Shown in pieces: positions 21,604 to 32,401 of a DNA stretch of 64,000 nt. Source of the stretch: Tetradesmus obliquus (Eukaryota; Chlorophyta; Chlorophyceae; Sphaeropleales; Scenedesmaceae); NCBI GenBank assembly GCA_030272155.1, contig CP126206.1, positions 434,001-498,000 of the forward strand, read 5' to 3'. Every line of letters starts with the position of its first letter. Position 1 is the first letter of the stretch. The notes under the pieces are model-generated. The model ran no database searches, was not told the origin of the DNA, and saw nothing but the letters and a program-made list of their open reading frames with translations. Made by a program: the position numbers and the translations under genes.

Positions 21604-22852
21604 ACACTTTCCACCCACGTTGACACGCCGTTTGTGGATCGCTTCGCAGCATACGCCGTGTACACTCGACTTGCGGAGTGCATTAAAAGCCCTAATAGAG
21701 CTGCAGCAGGGGCAGGGCCGCCCCTGGCAGTGAAGGTGGGAGGGGTGGGTGGTGGGCCGGAGGGCTTCATATGAATTGCCTCCTTCATGCCTCCTCCTGC
21801 CTCCTCCCATGTGAGCCTATGTGGCATGATGTGTGCGGCAGCACACACCCAAGAAAACGATCGTCCGGGATACGGAGTCACAGACTCCCTAATTTACCCC
21901 GACGATTGAGGAACGAAAATCGTCGGAGACTGTGGCCTTTTGCATGGGGCAAATAACACTGTTACACCTGGGTCTTCCGCCTCGAATTGCTCAGGTATCC
22001 TTAACGCTGTGACCAAGAACGTGTACCCAATTTGTTTTTGTTTAGATGCAAATTTATATCTGAACTCTGAGCGCGCGAGAGGCTGGCATTGCAGAGCGTC
22101 GAAGGGCTGTAACAGTCTTTATGTACGTCGAAACAGGTCAGAGACGCCTGAGTAAGTCAGCTTAAACATTGTTTCGTGGCATTGGTGGAAATTACAATTC
22201 ACAGGCTGGCTTAATTGCGAAGGTCAACAGCTGCTGGTGCTTGTGCGCGTGGTTTTCGACACCGCAAGAGGATGCGTACAGGTTTTCCCTTGCAGAGGTC
22301 ACCAGAAACTTGTTATTCATTTAACGAAGGACACCAATGTGCCTCGCAGCACAGCAGTGCCCGGTTCACCTCAGCAGCTGCTCAGGTGCTTTCGTTGCCG
22401 CTGCTTGCGTCTGTTTTCTGCACATCGATGCCTCAAAGACGGTTTGAAGAAAATAAATGGTGTCAATGGTATTGTTTTTTTCACGCACTGTCTCTGTGTT
22501 GCCCAACCATGGAGTTGACCAGCTGGACTCTGACAAAGTGTGCTCCTGGCCAGCATTCTTGTGCAGGTGGGAGGGGTGGGTGGTGGCCAGTTGTGGCTGG
22601 CTCGCAGCGCATTGGGCTCCGCCATTGGCCAAGGTGACAGCCTGTCACTGAATTTGCGGCAAAGACCGTGGTGTGTTGCCCTGTGTGGGGGTAGGAGGGG
22701 TGGGTGGGTGGCCGGAGGACACCCAGTGTGATGGGGCCCATGTCAACACATGCCCCTCAGGGGCCACAGGGCCTGTGGCATGGGGTGTGCAGCAGCACAC
22801 ACGCAAGGAAGCGATCGTCCGGGATACGGAGTCGAGACTCCCTAATTTATGT
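21604..22852 (+). repeat. Unclassified repeat family, copies D and E
   Basis: The 3' part of one unit (to about 21893, ending GATCGTCCGGGATACGGAGT ... GACTCCCTAATTT) is followed directly by a longer unit, about 21895-22852, that starts CCCGACGATTGAGGAACG and ends in the same way. The longer unit contains two G-rich motifs (near 22563 and 22685), an internal expansion relative to the 645-bp form. Small open frames across it do not persist in other copies. Confidence 0.6.
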
Positions 22853-23118
22853 GTAACTGTCGACAGTGCTTGAGTGCACTGGTAGGGTTGTTGTAAAACG
22901 TCACATGCCTGACAAGAACATATAACATGCATGGTACCGCCAAGCTGCCAGGCAGTGCCAGCAGTGTCTATATTATAGACAGTTAAACTGTATTATGGCA
23001 TCACACTAGGGCTCACTACTGACGAGAGCATACGTAACGCTCAGCGAAGCAGTCCTACACTGCATGCCTGTAGGCATTTCACCAAAACTCACTGGTCGTC
23101 TCAGCAGCAGCAGCACGA

Positions 23119-23352
23119 ATGCCGTCACTGCTGGAGCTCACCGCGGATGAGCTGATAAGCAGGGGAATTGCTCCAGTCAAGAAAGAATTTATCATGCCCT
23201 TCAATGCTCGCAAGCAAGTTGAGGCTGTTACGAGCTCTGCAACCGCAGCTGAGACCAGCACAGTATCTGCGAAGAAGAAGTCCAAAGGCCAGATTAAGCG
23301 GGTAAAGTTGTCGTACTGCTTGTTGCGAGCTGACTGCTGCGCGGCTTTGGCG

Positions 23353-23384
<32 letters not shown>

Positions 23385-23385
23385 A

Positions 23386-23423
<38 letters not shown>

Positions 23424-26400
23424 CCATGGGCCTACCCTCCATGCGCATGTCTGCCGCACCAGCACTGTGTCAGCCACCAATCCACAGCTCGAATGTCCGC
23501 GTGCTGCTGCAACCATGCGTGCAGGAGCGCTCTGAGAGCAGCAAGGCTGAGCTGTGCACCAACTTTGCCCTGGGAAGGTGCAGCTATGGCGCCTCCTGCA
23601 GGTTCAGCCATGACACAGCAGCCTACCTTGCCAGTAAGCTGCCAGACCTTCCTGGCAGCTGCCCTTTTACCTTACAGGAGGCCTGCCCCTACGGTAAGCA
23701 GCAGCAATGATGGGCCATCGCATGCTGTCGCGGCAGACAGCATCAGCTGTACTAGCAAGCTGGTGAGTGAGCTGTCTTGGCAGCGCCCTTATGACAGATG
23801 CTAGTGCCGATAAGCTGCCTGCAAGCACAATTAAAGCAAGCTTGGACGACTCACTTGCAGGGCCTGCCAGCAGCTTTGTCATAGCACTGCTCTGCACAAG
23901 TACCGCGCAGCCGTTGAGCACGAGCACGGCTGCCTTGGCGATGGGCGGGGGCTGCGGTACCAGCAGAACCACCGTTCCGCTGCTGCGAGGTTGCGTTGTG
24001 TGTTTGACCATTTACTTATTTGCTTCTTCCACATCGCCTCCCGCAGGTGTGACATGCAGGTGGGCTGGCACGCACAAGCAGCAGCAGCAGCAGCCCACTG
24101 GAGTCACAGCAGCAACAGCAAGCAGTCCAGTGGCGGCAGCACAAGCAGCAGCACAAGCAGCAGGTCCTGACGCATCCGACAGCAATGCAGCTGAACCGTA
24201 CACAGCGCCAGATTCACTGGCGCAGCCGGCACTCTCGGGGCAGCAACAGTTGCTGCCGCTGATCCAGGATCTGCAGCGGCCGGTCAATGTTTTGTCGAAG
24301 GAGCTGCAGCAGCAGCTGTGGAAGCACCGCTACGACTTCAGCAGGGCTGATGCAGCGCTTGAGGCGCTCGGCTGTGCCAACCACAGCGCAGGCGGCAGTG
24401 GCAGGGGCCGCGGCAAGCGCGCGCAGCACGGCAGAGGCAGGGGCAGCAGCAGGGGTGGCAGGGGAGGTGCTGGCGCAGCAGGAAGCGGAGACCGGGGCCA
24501 TGCAGGGCTGGATGGTCAGCAGCAGCAGCAGGTAGTACCACAGGCAGATGTGGTGCCCGTTGCAGCTGCAGCTGGTGATTCAGTTGTGGATGGTTACCCA
24601 CCCGCCAAGAGGCAGCATGTGCATAAGGAAGCAGTAGCAGCAGCAGGTGCTTCCTGTGCAGGCCTCAGTGCTGCAGCAGGCGAGCCAGCAGCTATTCCAG
24701 CAGAGCAGGAAGCAGCTGCTGCAGCTGCTGTCGATGTCGCTGCGGCTGCTAACAGCACAGCAGCAGCAGCAGCGGCAGCTGATACAGCAATGGACGATCT
24801 TGACGGGCTGTACGAGGCTGTAGATGCACCTGCAGCAGCTGCTGCTGCTGAGCCAACTGCCACCGTCGCTGATGGCGGCGCCAGCGACGCGTCGTTCCTC
24901 GCAAGCCTCACAACAGAGCAGCAGCAACCAAATCCCTTGCAGCAGCAGCAGCAGCAGCGCGTGGGTGCCGCTGGGGTCGTGGCAGCAGATGCTCTAGTGG
25001 AGCCGCGCAGCCGCCAGCCGCTGGACATCGCTGGCAGGAGCTACCTGGCCCCTCTCACCACTGTGGGCAACCTGCCTTTTAGGAGGCTGTGCGTGGGGCT
25101 AGGCTGCGAGGTGAGAAAGTGCAAGCACAGCGGCGCTTCTGCTTGCTGCTTGCCATGGCACACACATGTTGTCATGTCCATAACACATGCATGCATGCGC
25201 GCGCAAGTTTAGCCAACACCATGTGCGTGCGCCGGGTGCGGCAGCGGCACAAGGCGCGGGCTGAGGATGCCAGCTCGATACGCATGTGCATCCGTGCACG
25301 CACGCGTCAAGCAACAGCGCCATTGTGCCTGTCATCTGTCGCATTACCTGTTTGCTGCGGCGGCTGTTGCTGCTGCTGCTGCCACCAGGTGACGTGTGGT
25401 GAGATGGCGCTGGCCACCAACCTGCTGCAGGGTCAGGCCAGCGAGTGGGCGCTGCTCAAGCGCCACCCCTGCGAGAAGCTGTTTGGCGTGCAGGTGTGCG
25501 CTGCTGGCGCTGGTCCGTTGTGGATTGGCTGGGCTGCATGGGCTGCTCACGGTGTGTTTGACTGCATGAACTACTTACGGTCTGCCTTGGTTGCTTGTGG
25601 TTTGGCTGTATGGAGTCATGCAGGACGTCGCTGTTGCATCGTGAGGAGCTGCATCCGCTTGTGGAGAGACCGGCTGCAGCAGCATGTGTTATTTATAGCC
25701 GCGCGTCAGAACTGCACTGATGCATGTGCTGCTTTGTTCAGGCTGGGCCCCCAGCGCAGCGCGCTGCAACCATCCACCTTTGTGCTTGCACTCCTGCATT
25801 GTTGGTCTCATCGCAAGCTCCTCATTCCTGTTTGTGCCTCACTTAAGCTGCACTCCTGCTGCCGTGCTATGCTGCGCGCAACTGTTTGTTGTGTAGGTGT
25901 GCGGCGGCTATCCGGATGCCATGTCTCACCTGGCGCAGCTGCTGGAGGAAAACATCAGCACAGACTTTGTTGACATCAACTGCGGTGAGGCCTTTGCCAA
26001 ATGCACCCTAATGACATAACCGCACACCATCACATACTCGTGTGGTGCCCACTGCTTGCTTTCTCTGGGCTTACTTCTTGGTGATGAGCTGCAGTGCGGC
26101 ATCAGAGACCGCTGCTGTGTCACGCACGGTGTTTATGATGGTACGAGAAAGTTGTCTTTGATTCACCTAGCAGGTGTCAGCTGATTGCCGTTGTTGTTCA
26201 TCTGGGGCGTTGACGCTCCAGGAATGTGCCAACCTTTCATGACTGCAGCACACCCCACTTCCATCTATGAGTTGCGCCTGCATCTCTGTTCTGTTCATGC
26301 GAATAGAAGAAGGTTGGTACCTGCAAGTCATGGCACCACCTTTCGTGCCTGCAGGCTGCCCCATCGACATCATCTGCGAGCGCGGCGCGGGCAGTGCGCT

Positions 26401-29400
26401 GCTGACGCGCCCCAAGCGCCTGGAGCAGGTGGTGCGTGCGACAACGGCGTGCATCCACAAGCCTGTCATCGTAAAGATACGGTGCGCCGGCTCATGTGCC
26501 TGGGATGTGGTATCAACGAGAAGGGCGGGACAGTTGCTGGCAGGTGCAGGCTGGCTGTAGGTGCAGACTGGCTGTAGGTTTGCGCTGCCATGTCCGGCAT
26601 AGCGTGTGCGCGTGCATGTGCCATACCTTCTTGTAGCCACCTTGAGCTTCACACCTGATGGATGGAGCAAACGTGAAGGAGCACACTGTGCTTCATGTGG
26701 GCAGAGCAGGAGCTCTGGATGTTCTGGCAAAAGGTCATGTGCCTTGCCACCATGTGGCCTGGTTGCTGAGGCTCCCTCTCATGTGCTTTCTGCTCTCTCC
26801 TGTGTGGTTTCTGTTGTGCAGCAAGGGCTACTACGACAATGCCGACATCGCGCACAACATCATCCCACACATGCGGGACTGGGGTGCTGCAGCTGTCACG
26901 TTGCACGGCCGCAGCAGGCAGCAGCGGTACAGCAGAGCCGCGGACTGGGAGTACATCCGGTGAGGGCACACGCTAAGCAGCGCGTTAAATTGCAGTTGCG
27001 GCCGCGGCGCCCTCTCCGGCAATCACAATGCAAGGATGGCGACTATGTCAATGCCCTGGCATTGTGTGCTGTTGGCTCTGGGTTCTCCTCGTAGCTGCAG
27101 ACTGATGTTCCTTTTGCATCACGCTCAGGTCATTTGCCGTAGTCTGGCTGTGTACCAGTGCGTCAGCTTCTGTGCACATTGTCACCTGCTGTTGTGTTGT
27201 GCAGCTGTTGTGTCTTGACAGGCACAGTCGAACTCTGCCACTGCTGCTGCCTGGCTGCTTCGCATGCTCGCAGGCGCTGCGCAGACACTGCTGCTGAGGC
27301 TGGCTTGCCCCTCGTGGGCAATGGAGATGTCTTCAGCTATAGCGAGTGGGCTGCGCGCCTGGCTACGCCAGGGGTGGCGACGGCCATGATTGGCCGTGCC
27401 GCGCTGATCAAGCCGTGGATATTCACAGGTGTGCGAGTTTCCTGGGTTTACGTGCCCGCGGCAGTGCACACCTGGATCACACGCCAAGCAATTCAGGGGA
27501 TGCATGCATGCCCCAGGCCAGCATCCCCTGCATCTTGCATCTGGTCGTACTTGGGGAGCGCATCAGCAAAGCATCTTGCATTCTGTGCGTGCAGTTCCTT
27601 CTGCATGCTTCACGCATGCTGAGGTCGGTTGTCAAAGGTGTGATTGCATGAGCAAATCGTGATACCACCACCCACTGTGCTGGCGCTCTGCCTCGCAGAG
27701 ATCACTGAACAGCGGCTGTGGGACATTTCCGCCGCTGAGCGGCTGGAGCTGCTGAAGAGCTTTGCCAGCCACGGTCTGGAGCACTGGGGCAGCGACAGCA
27801 GGGGCGTGGAGGCGACGCGGCGCTTTTTGCTGGAGTGGCTCAGCTTCACGCACAGGTGGGTGCTTTGCTCAAATAATGGCACTGGTGGTTGATGACAGCG
27901 TTCATAAAGATTTGTCATTAATGTGAGGCGAATGCATCATCACGACATGCCATGAAGCCTTGCCGGCACGCGCATGGGCTGGAGTGTCTGTCTATACACT
28001 GGTGTCTGCATGTGGAGCCATGCCTGTGTATGCAGAAGGGCGCAAGTACGTGAAGGGTGCTCGTTGTTTACATGGAACATTTGGGCGCTGATGATTGCTC
28101 GCAGAGGCAACTGTGACTGCACACATGTGTGCGTGGGCGCGCGCGTGCACGTGCGTGTTGCCGCTGCCGCAGCTTTTGAAAAGCACTTGTGTTCTCCCAG
28201 GCCCCGAGCATGCCATGCACAGTTGTGTGTGTCGAGTGCTTGCATCTATGCGGGAGGCATTGTATGCAAATGGTGCGTGTGGGCTGAGCACGATTTCAGA
28301 AGAGCGCTGATTCTGTTCGCGGTTTCGTTGTTTTTTTTCGTTCGCATGTGCGTGCGAGCCTGAATCACATGTAGCCGTACTCGTGAGCAAGTTCACAACC
28401 TTGGAAGTGTGCGGGCGTGTTTGAACCTGCATGCTTGGTTGCTGGCAGGCGCACTTACGGAGCTTTGGGAGTTGTGTCGGTTCAGCGGCAATGCTTAGGC
28501 ATGCGCACACGTGCACGCTGTGTCTTGTGTGGTCGCGCGTGTGACATATCAACAGTTGGACAGCGTACGCGCGTATAGCAAACGTGAATGCGTGGTTGTG
28601 GCGGGCGCTTCTGCAAAGTGTTGATGGGCAGTGTGCATTCATTAGCAGCAAATTCGGGGCATGCGCACTCTGTTTGCAGGACTGAATTGCATGTAGCAAC
28701 GCGTGTGAGCATTAACAACTTCTGAAGTGTGCGGACGTGTGCAGAGATGCTCAAACGTGCATGCTTGGCTGCTGGCAGGAACTGTAGCGCTTAAGGAGTC
28801 TTGGGGAGTGATGTGTGTTCAGCAGCATTGCTTTATGCGCGCGCGCGCACGCTGCAGATTATGCAGCTGCGGGTGTGGCATTTCAACAATACTCAGTGCG
28901 CGCTTATGTTACCAAACGTGCACGCATGCACGCATATGCGTGGGCGCTGTCAGGCGCGTCTGCAGGGACTATGAAGGCGCCTTCACACGGTGTGTGCGTC
29001 TACATGTGCGTTGGCATGCGCGTGTGTGCGAGTCATGTGGGCTGCATGCATGTGCTGTCGGATGATGCTATGACCATGTGGTGAGACATGCATGGCTGGC
29101 AGGCGCGTCTGCACTATCTGGTTGTTCAGATGGATTGTCAGTGCATGGATTGCTAGTGCACTTCACTCCGTGTGTTCTGAGATGTTTGTAGCTGCGCGCA
29201 TGCGTTTCAGCAGTTGACCTGCATACATGCAGTCTCATCAAACTTGTGTGCGCACATGCGTTTCAGCGTGAGTGCGTTGTTGTTGTGCGCATTTGCAGTT
29301 TTATGCACATATGTGTGTGTTTCCTAATGCACAAACAAGCGCGTGCTCACGCGCAGACTCAGCTGTGGCTGCAGTTGTCTGCACTTTGCAAGCAACTTCT

Positions 29401-29962
29401 CCGCCCGTGCGTCCCAGCAACCATGCGCGGCCGCTGACCTGCGTGGCTCTGGTGTTTTAGGTTTATCACATGGAAATTGTTCTCATGTGTTTATCAGCGC
29501 ATGGACATGCATGCACGTGCGCGCAACGTGCCTGTGGCTTTGTGCATGTGATTTGCAACACTCATGCTACAGCATGATCATCCAGCACCGCTGAGCCGCA
29601 TCCTCACACTCGCTTGAGGCTTCTGCTCATGTTGTTGCTACTGTTGATGATGCTGCAGGTACATTCCTGTGGGCTTGCTGGAGGTGACTCCGCAGCTCAT
29701 GCAGTGGCGGCCGCCAGCGTACAGGGGCCGCAATGAGCTGGAGACGCTGCTGGCATCAGAGTCAGCAGCAGACTGGGTGCGCATCAGTGAGATGCTGCTG
29801 GGCCCTGCTCCCCCAGGCTTCACATTCGCGCCCAAGCACAAGAGCAACGCGTACGCAGTCAGTGCAGACGCAGTTGCGCAGGTGGCGGGTGCAGCGGCAG
29901 GCACGGAGGCAGCTGCGAATGCAGCAGGTGATGCAGGGGACGATGAGCAGGAGAACGGCTGA
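23119..29962 (+). CDS. DUS3: tRNA-dihydrouridine(47) synthase, DUS3-like
   Basis: FMN-dependent enzyme that reduces uridine 47 in the variable loop of cytosolic tRNAs. Ten exons keep one frame (829 codons): 23119-23301, 23525-23693, 24047-25110, 25389-25493, 25897-25984, 26355-26481, 26822-26959, 27274-27428, 27699-27855 and 29659-29962. Domains in order: N-terminal [20 protein letters not shown] zinc fingers ([19 protein letters not shown], then CPYGVTCRW across exons 2/3); a low-complexity Ala/Gln/Gly linker; then the TIM-barrel dihydrouridine synthase core with [37 protein letters not shown] (the catalytic Cys region), [18 protein letters not shown] and [12 protein letters not shown] for FMN phosphate. 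It ends [20 protein letters not shown]. The zinc fingers distinguish DUS3 from DUS1, 2 and 4. It is longer than human DUS3L because of the linker. The ATG follows a CAG run; upstream control is not visible. Confidence 0.93.
23353..23423 (+). repeat. (CTG)n tracts in DUS3 intron 1
   Basis: Two adjacent pure CTG runs of roughly 11-12 units each, separated by ATCTG, within intron 1. They produce long artificial poly-Leu/poly-Cys open frames. Confidence 0.9.
28370..29130 (+). repeat. Diverged ~330-bp tandem repeat in DUS3 intron 9
   Basis: The 1.8-kb intron 27856-29658 contains a repeating phrase. CATGCTTGGTTGCTGGCAGG occurs near 28430, CATGCTTGGCTGCTGGCAGG near 28760 and CATGCATGGCTGGCAGG near 29088, spaced about 330 bp. 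Other shared words (GAAGTGTGCGGGCGTGT / GAAGTGTGCGGACGTGT) lie at matching offsets. The units are full of alternating CG/TG/CA dinucleotides. Confidence 0.65.
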
Positions 29963-30394
29963 GGTGGTGCAGGATGGCGGCTGACCGTCTGACATTGTCA
30001 GTCCGTGGCAGTAAAGAGCATCGTGTCCTCCCAACGCCTGCAGCTCAGCATCCTTGACTGGCATACAAATTGTAGTGCTGCATTCACGCCACATGTAGTG
30101 GTTGTGTGTGTTGCGGTTGATTGGATGTGGCGGGTGGCGGGTGAACAGACATGGCCGTACCCTGAATGTAGCGCTTGCACAGGTGTTTTGCAGTAGTGTT
30201 GCTGCCGCAATCGGGTGTTAGCATGGTGGATTCTAAGCACGTAGGTGGTGCGGATCTTGAGCTGCGGGCCATGGGGGCTGTGCCAGAGCCTTCGGGCAGC
30301 TACTTTTGACGTACAACATCAGCAGCATGTCACACTGCTTGTAGTAAACGCAACTTGGACATAACCGCCGTTGGCGGGTCTCAAATTTCTTCAA
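29963..30394. other. Downstream of DUS3, no gene recognised
   Basis: Presumed 3' UTR and spacer. I do not find a clear TGTAA here. Confidence 0.35.
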
Positions 30395-31806
30395 CAGGTT
30401 TTCTTTTCAATGCAGGTATTACTAGAACAAGACTAGAGCAGGAGAAGCACACCAGAGCACCTGAAGTTGAAGCAGCCATGGTGCCTTTGGGGGGCCCCTT
30501 CTAGATATGTGAGTGAGCAAACTGTTGCATGCGGCTAGTGCAGAATGTATTGTCTTCCCTGCAATTCTTGATACAAATTCCGTCCTTCCCAGAGGTGGCG
30601 TCAACTTTTCCAAACCGAAAGACACCAAAAGAAAAGTATATAGCAAATCGTGCAGGATTATCACACACAGCTGTAGATCTGCGTGATGGTATGCGCCATA
30701 TAGGCCATTCTGAGAGAGATAGAAGGGAAAGCAGAGCACAACGTGGAAGGTTAAAGACTTGCCAGACTTGGTGGGGGGAGTCCCATCTAGACATGTGCAC
30801 ACAGATTCATCTCCTCTAGTCGATGCTGACTTTCATCCCTATCCCTATCTCCTCTAGTTTAGAATAGGGGCAATTTGACATCTCGGCCACACCCCATGGC
30901 CATGTGAAGTAAAGTAAGCATTATGCCGCATTGTGCTTTTGCAAAGTGCGCTTCCTGCGGCTCTTTGCACAGTATAATTCGTGTTTCTAGACAACACAAT
31001 TGCTGCACCCGCGTGCTGATAATTAGGCCTAATTAGGCAAGCCTACTTGCAAGTAATCCAGTCAATTGACGCGGGTCGAACAACCGTCGGCATTTCCTCT
31101 GTAAACAAGGCGTGATTAATCATCACTTTTTTTGTCTCGGTTATTGCGAACCAGACCAGCATGTTGCTGAATCGACTTAAAAGTACGAGACACGCCCTTC
31201 AGCCTTCCGCGGCAAAAGTAGGAGACACGCCCTTCAGCCTTCCGCGGAGCGTCGGACAACAGCAATAAAGTGAAGCAATGATATTTGCTGAAGATTAGTC
31301 TCAGCAATTGAACTGAAATTGTTTGACAAAAGAGTATATAATAATGGGCTGAACATTTCTCCAAAAGGCAAGTGAATGTACGAGATAAGCGTGTGGCTAC
31401 GGTGGCTACCGTAGCTATGGCATAGTCCCATTCAACCATCCAGAGCATGCTTCAGCAAGCAAGCACGCGTGCATCACATCCCAGCCATCCATTCTGGAAT
31501 TTAATCTTTGCGCGGTTGTATAGTATTTCGCTGTTTTGGCTGCACTCCGTGGAAGGTCCGCGACCGCCGGGAACTCACGAGGCGCGTTTGCTGTGTGTCA
31601 AAGCAAAATACGCGACGGGTATATTCAAGGGCTATAACGTGCAAGCAGGTCAATCATTTCAGGTGCATCATTTCATGCAACATAATGCGTACTCACACAG
31701 CAAGAAGGGGCCCCCCAGGACCAGCATGGCTGCTGCAACTTCAATGTTGTGGTGCTGCTGCTCCTCCTACTTGTTCTAGTATTACCTGCATTCAAAAGAA
31801 AACCTG
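30395..31806. mobile_element. Segment bounded by inverted arms, possible DNA transposon
   Basis: The left arm, about 30395-30540, begins CAGGTTTTCTTTTCAATGCA. The right arm, about 31661-31806, reads CAGGTTTTCTTTTGAATGCA as reverse complement. The arms stay alignable for about 145 bp, including GCAGCCATG, GGGGGGCCCCTTCT and TGTGAGT, at roughly 75-80 percent identity. A third diverged phrase (GGTGGGGGGAGTCCCATCTA) lies inside near 30770. No target duplication is evident and no transposase is recognised, so this may be an old element or an inverted duplication. Confidence 0.45.
31179..31247 (+). repeat. 35-bp tandem duplication
   Basis: Two near-identical head-to-tail units, AAAAGTACGAGACACGCCCT and AAAAGTAGGAGACACGCCCT, each followed by TCAGCCTTCCGCGG. 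Confidence 0.9.
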
Positions 31807-32397
31807 GGTGCTTTCTACTCGGGGGTTTGGTCGTCTTGTTGGCAAGTCTCACGGACATCTATTGCGAATTCTTTTTTTTTTGAACAAATCGAGCAAACAG
31901 TACTAAATGAGTTGGAGCTCAGTCCAGTGTACATTCAAAAACTCTGCCAGGACGGCCACACCCGTGTTGGGGCCCTGCTCTGTTCATTTTCCATTGCGAA
32001 GGTTGAGAACAAGCACTGAAAGCCAATGCCGACATGTAACAGTATGATGGAGTACTTGAGTCAGGTGATGCAAAACTAAAAGGCAGTTAGACTGAATGCG
32101 CCCTATGGGTTGACCGCATGAAGCACTACAGACACACAGCCTCTTGACTACCGCGGCATTGTCACCTATGTATAAGAATTTCTACAAGCCTGAGCACGCA
32201 TGTTCATCCACCTCCCTGGAGACGCATACGCCAGAAGATACACCTGGCAATTATTATAGATTATAAATATTTTTAACGGTTATTATTATAATGAAGTGTG
32301 GAGAAAATCCACCAGCGTGTTGCTGGGCTCTGTGACAATATCTACGCATGGCACAATCACACTGTCAATGCTGGTTGCAATCCCCTCCGAACCAACG
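31807..32397. other. Intergenic, no gene recognised
   Basis: No coding stretch recognised. AT-rich around 32250-32295. Confidence 0.35.
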
Positions 32398-32401
32398 ACT
32401 G

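Noticed and set aside
23352-23804. 150-codon frame starting with poly-Leu/poly-Cys
   Set aside because: Produced by the CTG runs of DUS3 intron 1 and out of frame with the DUS3 exons.
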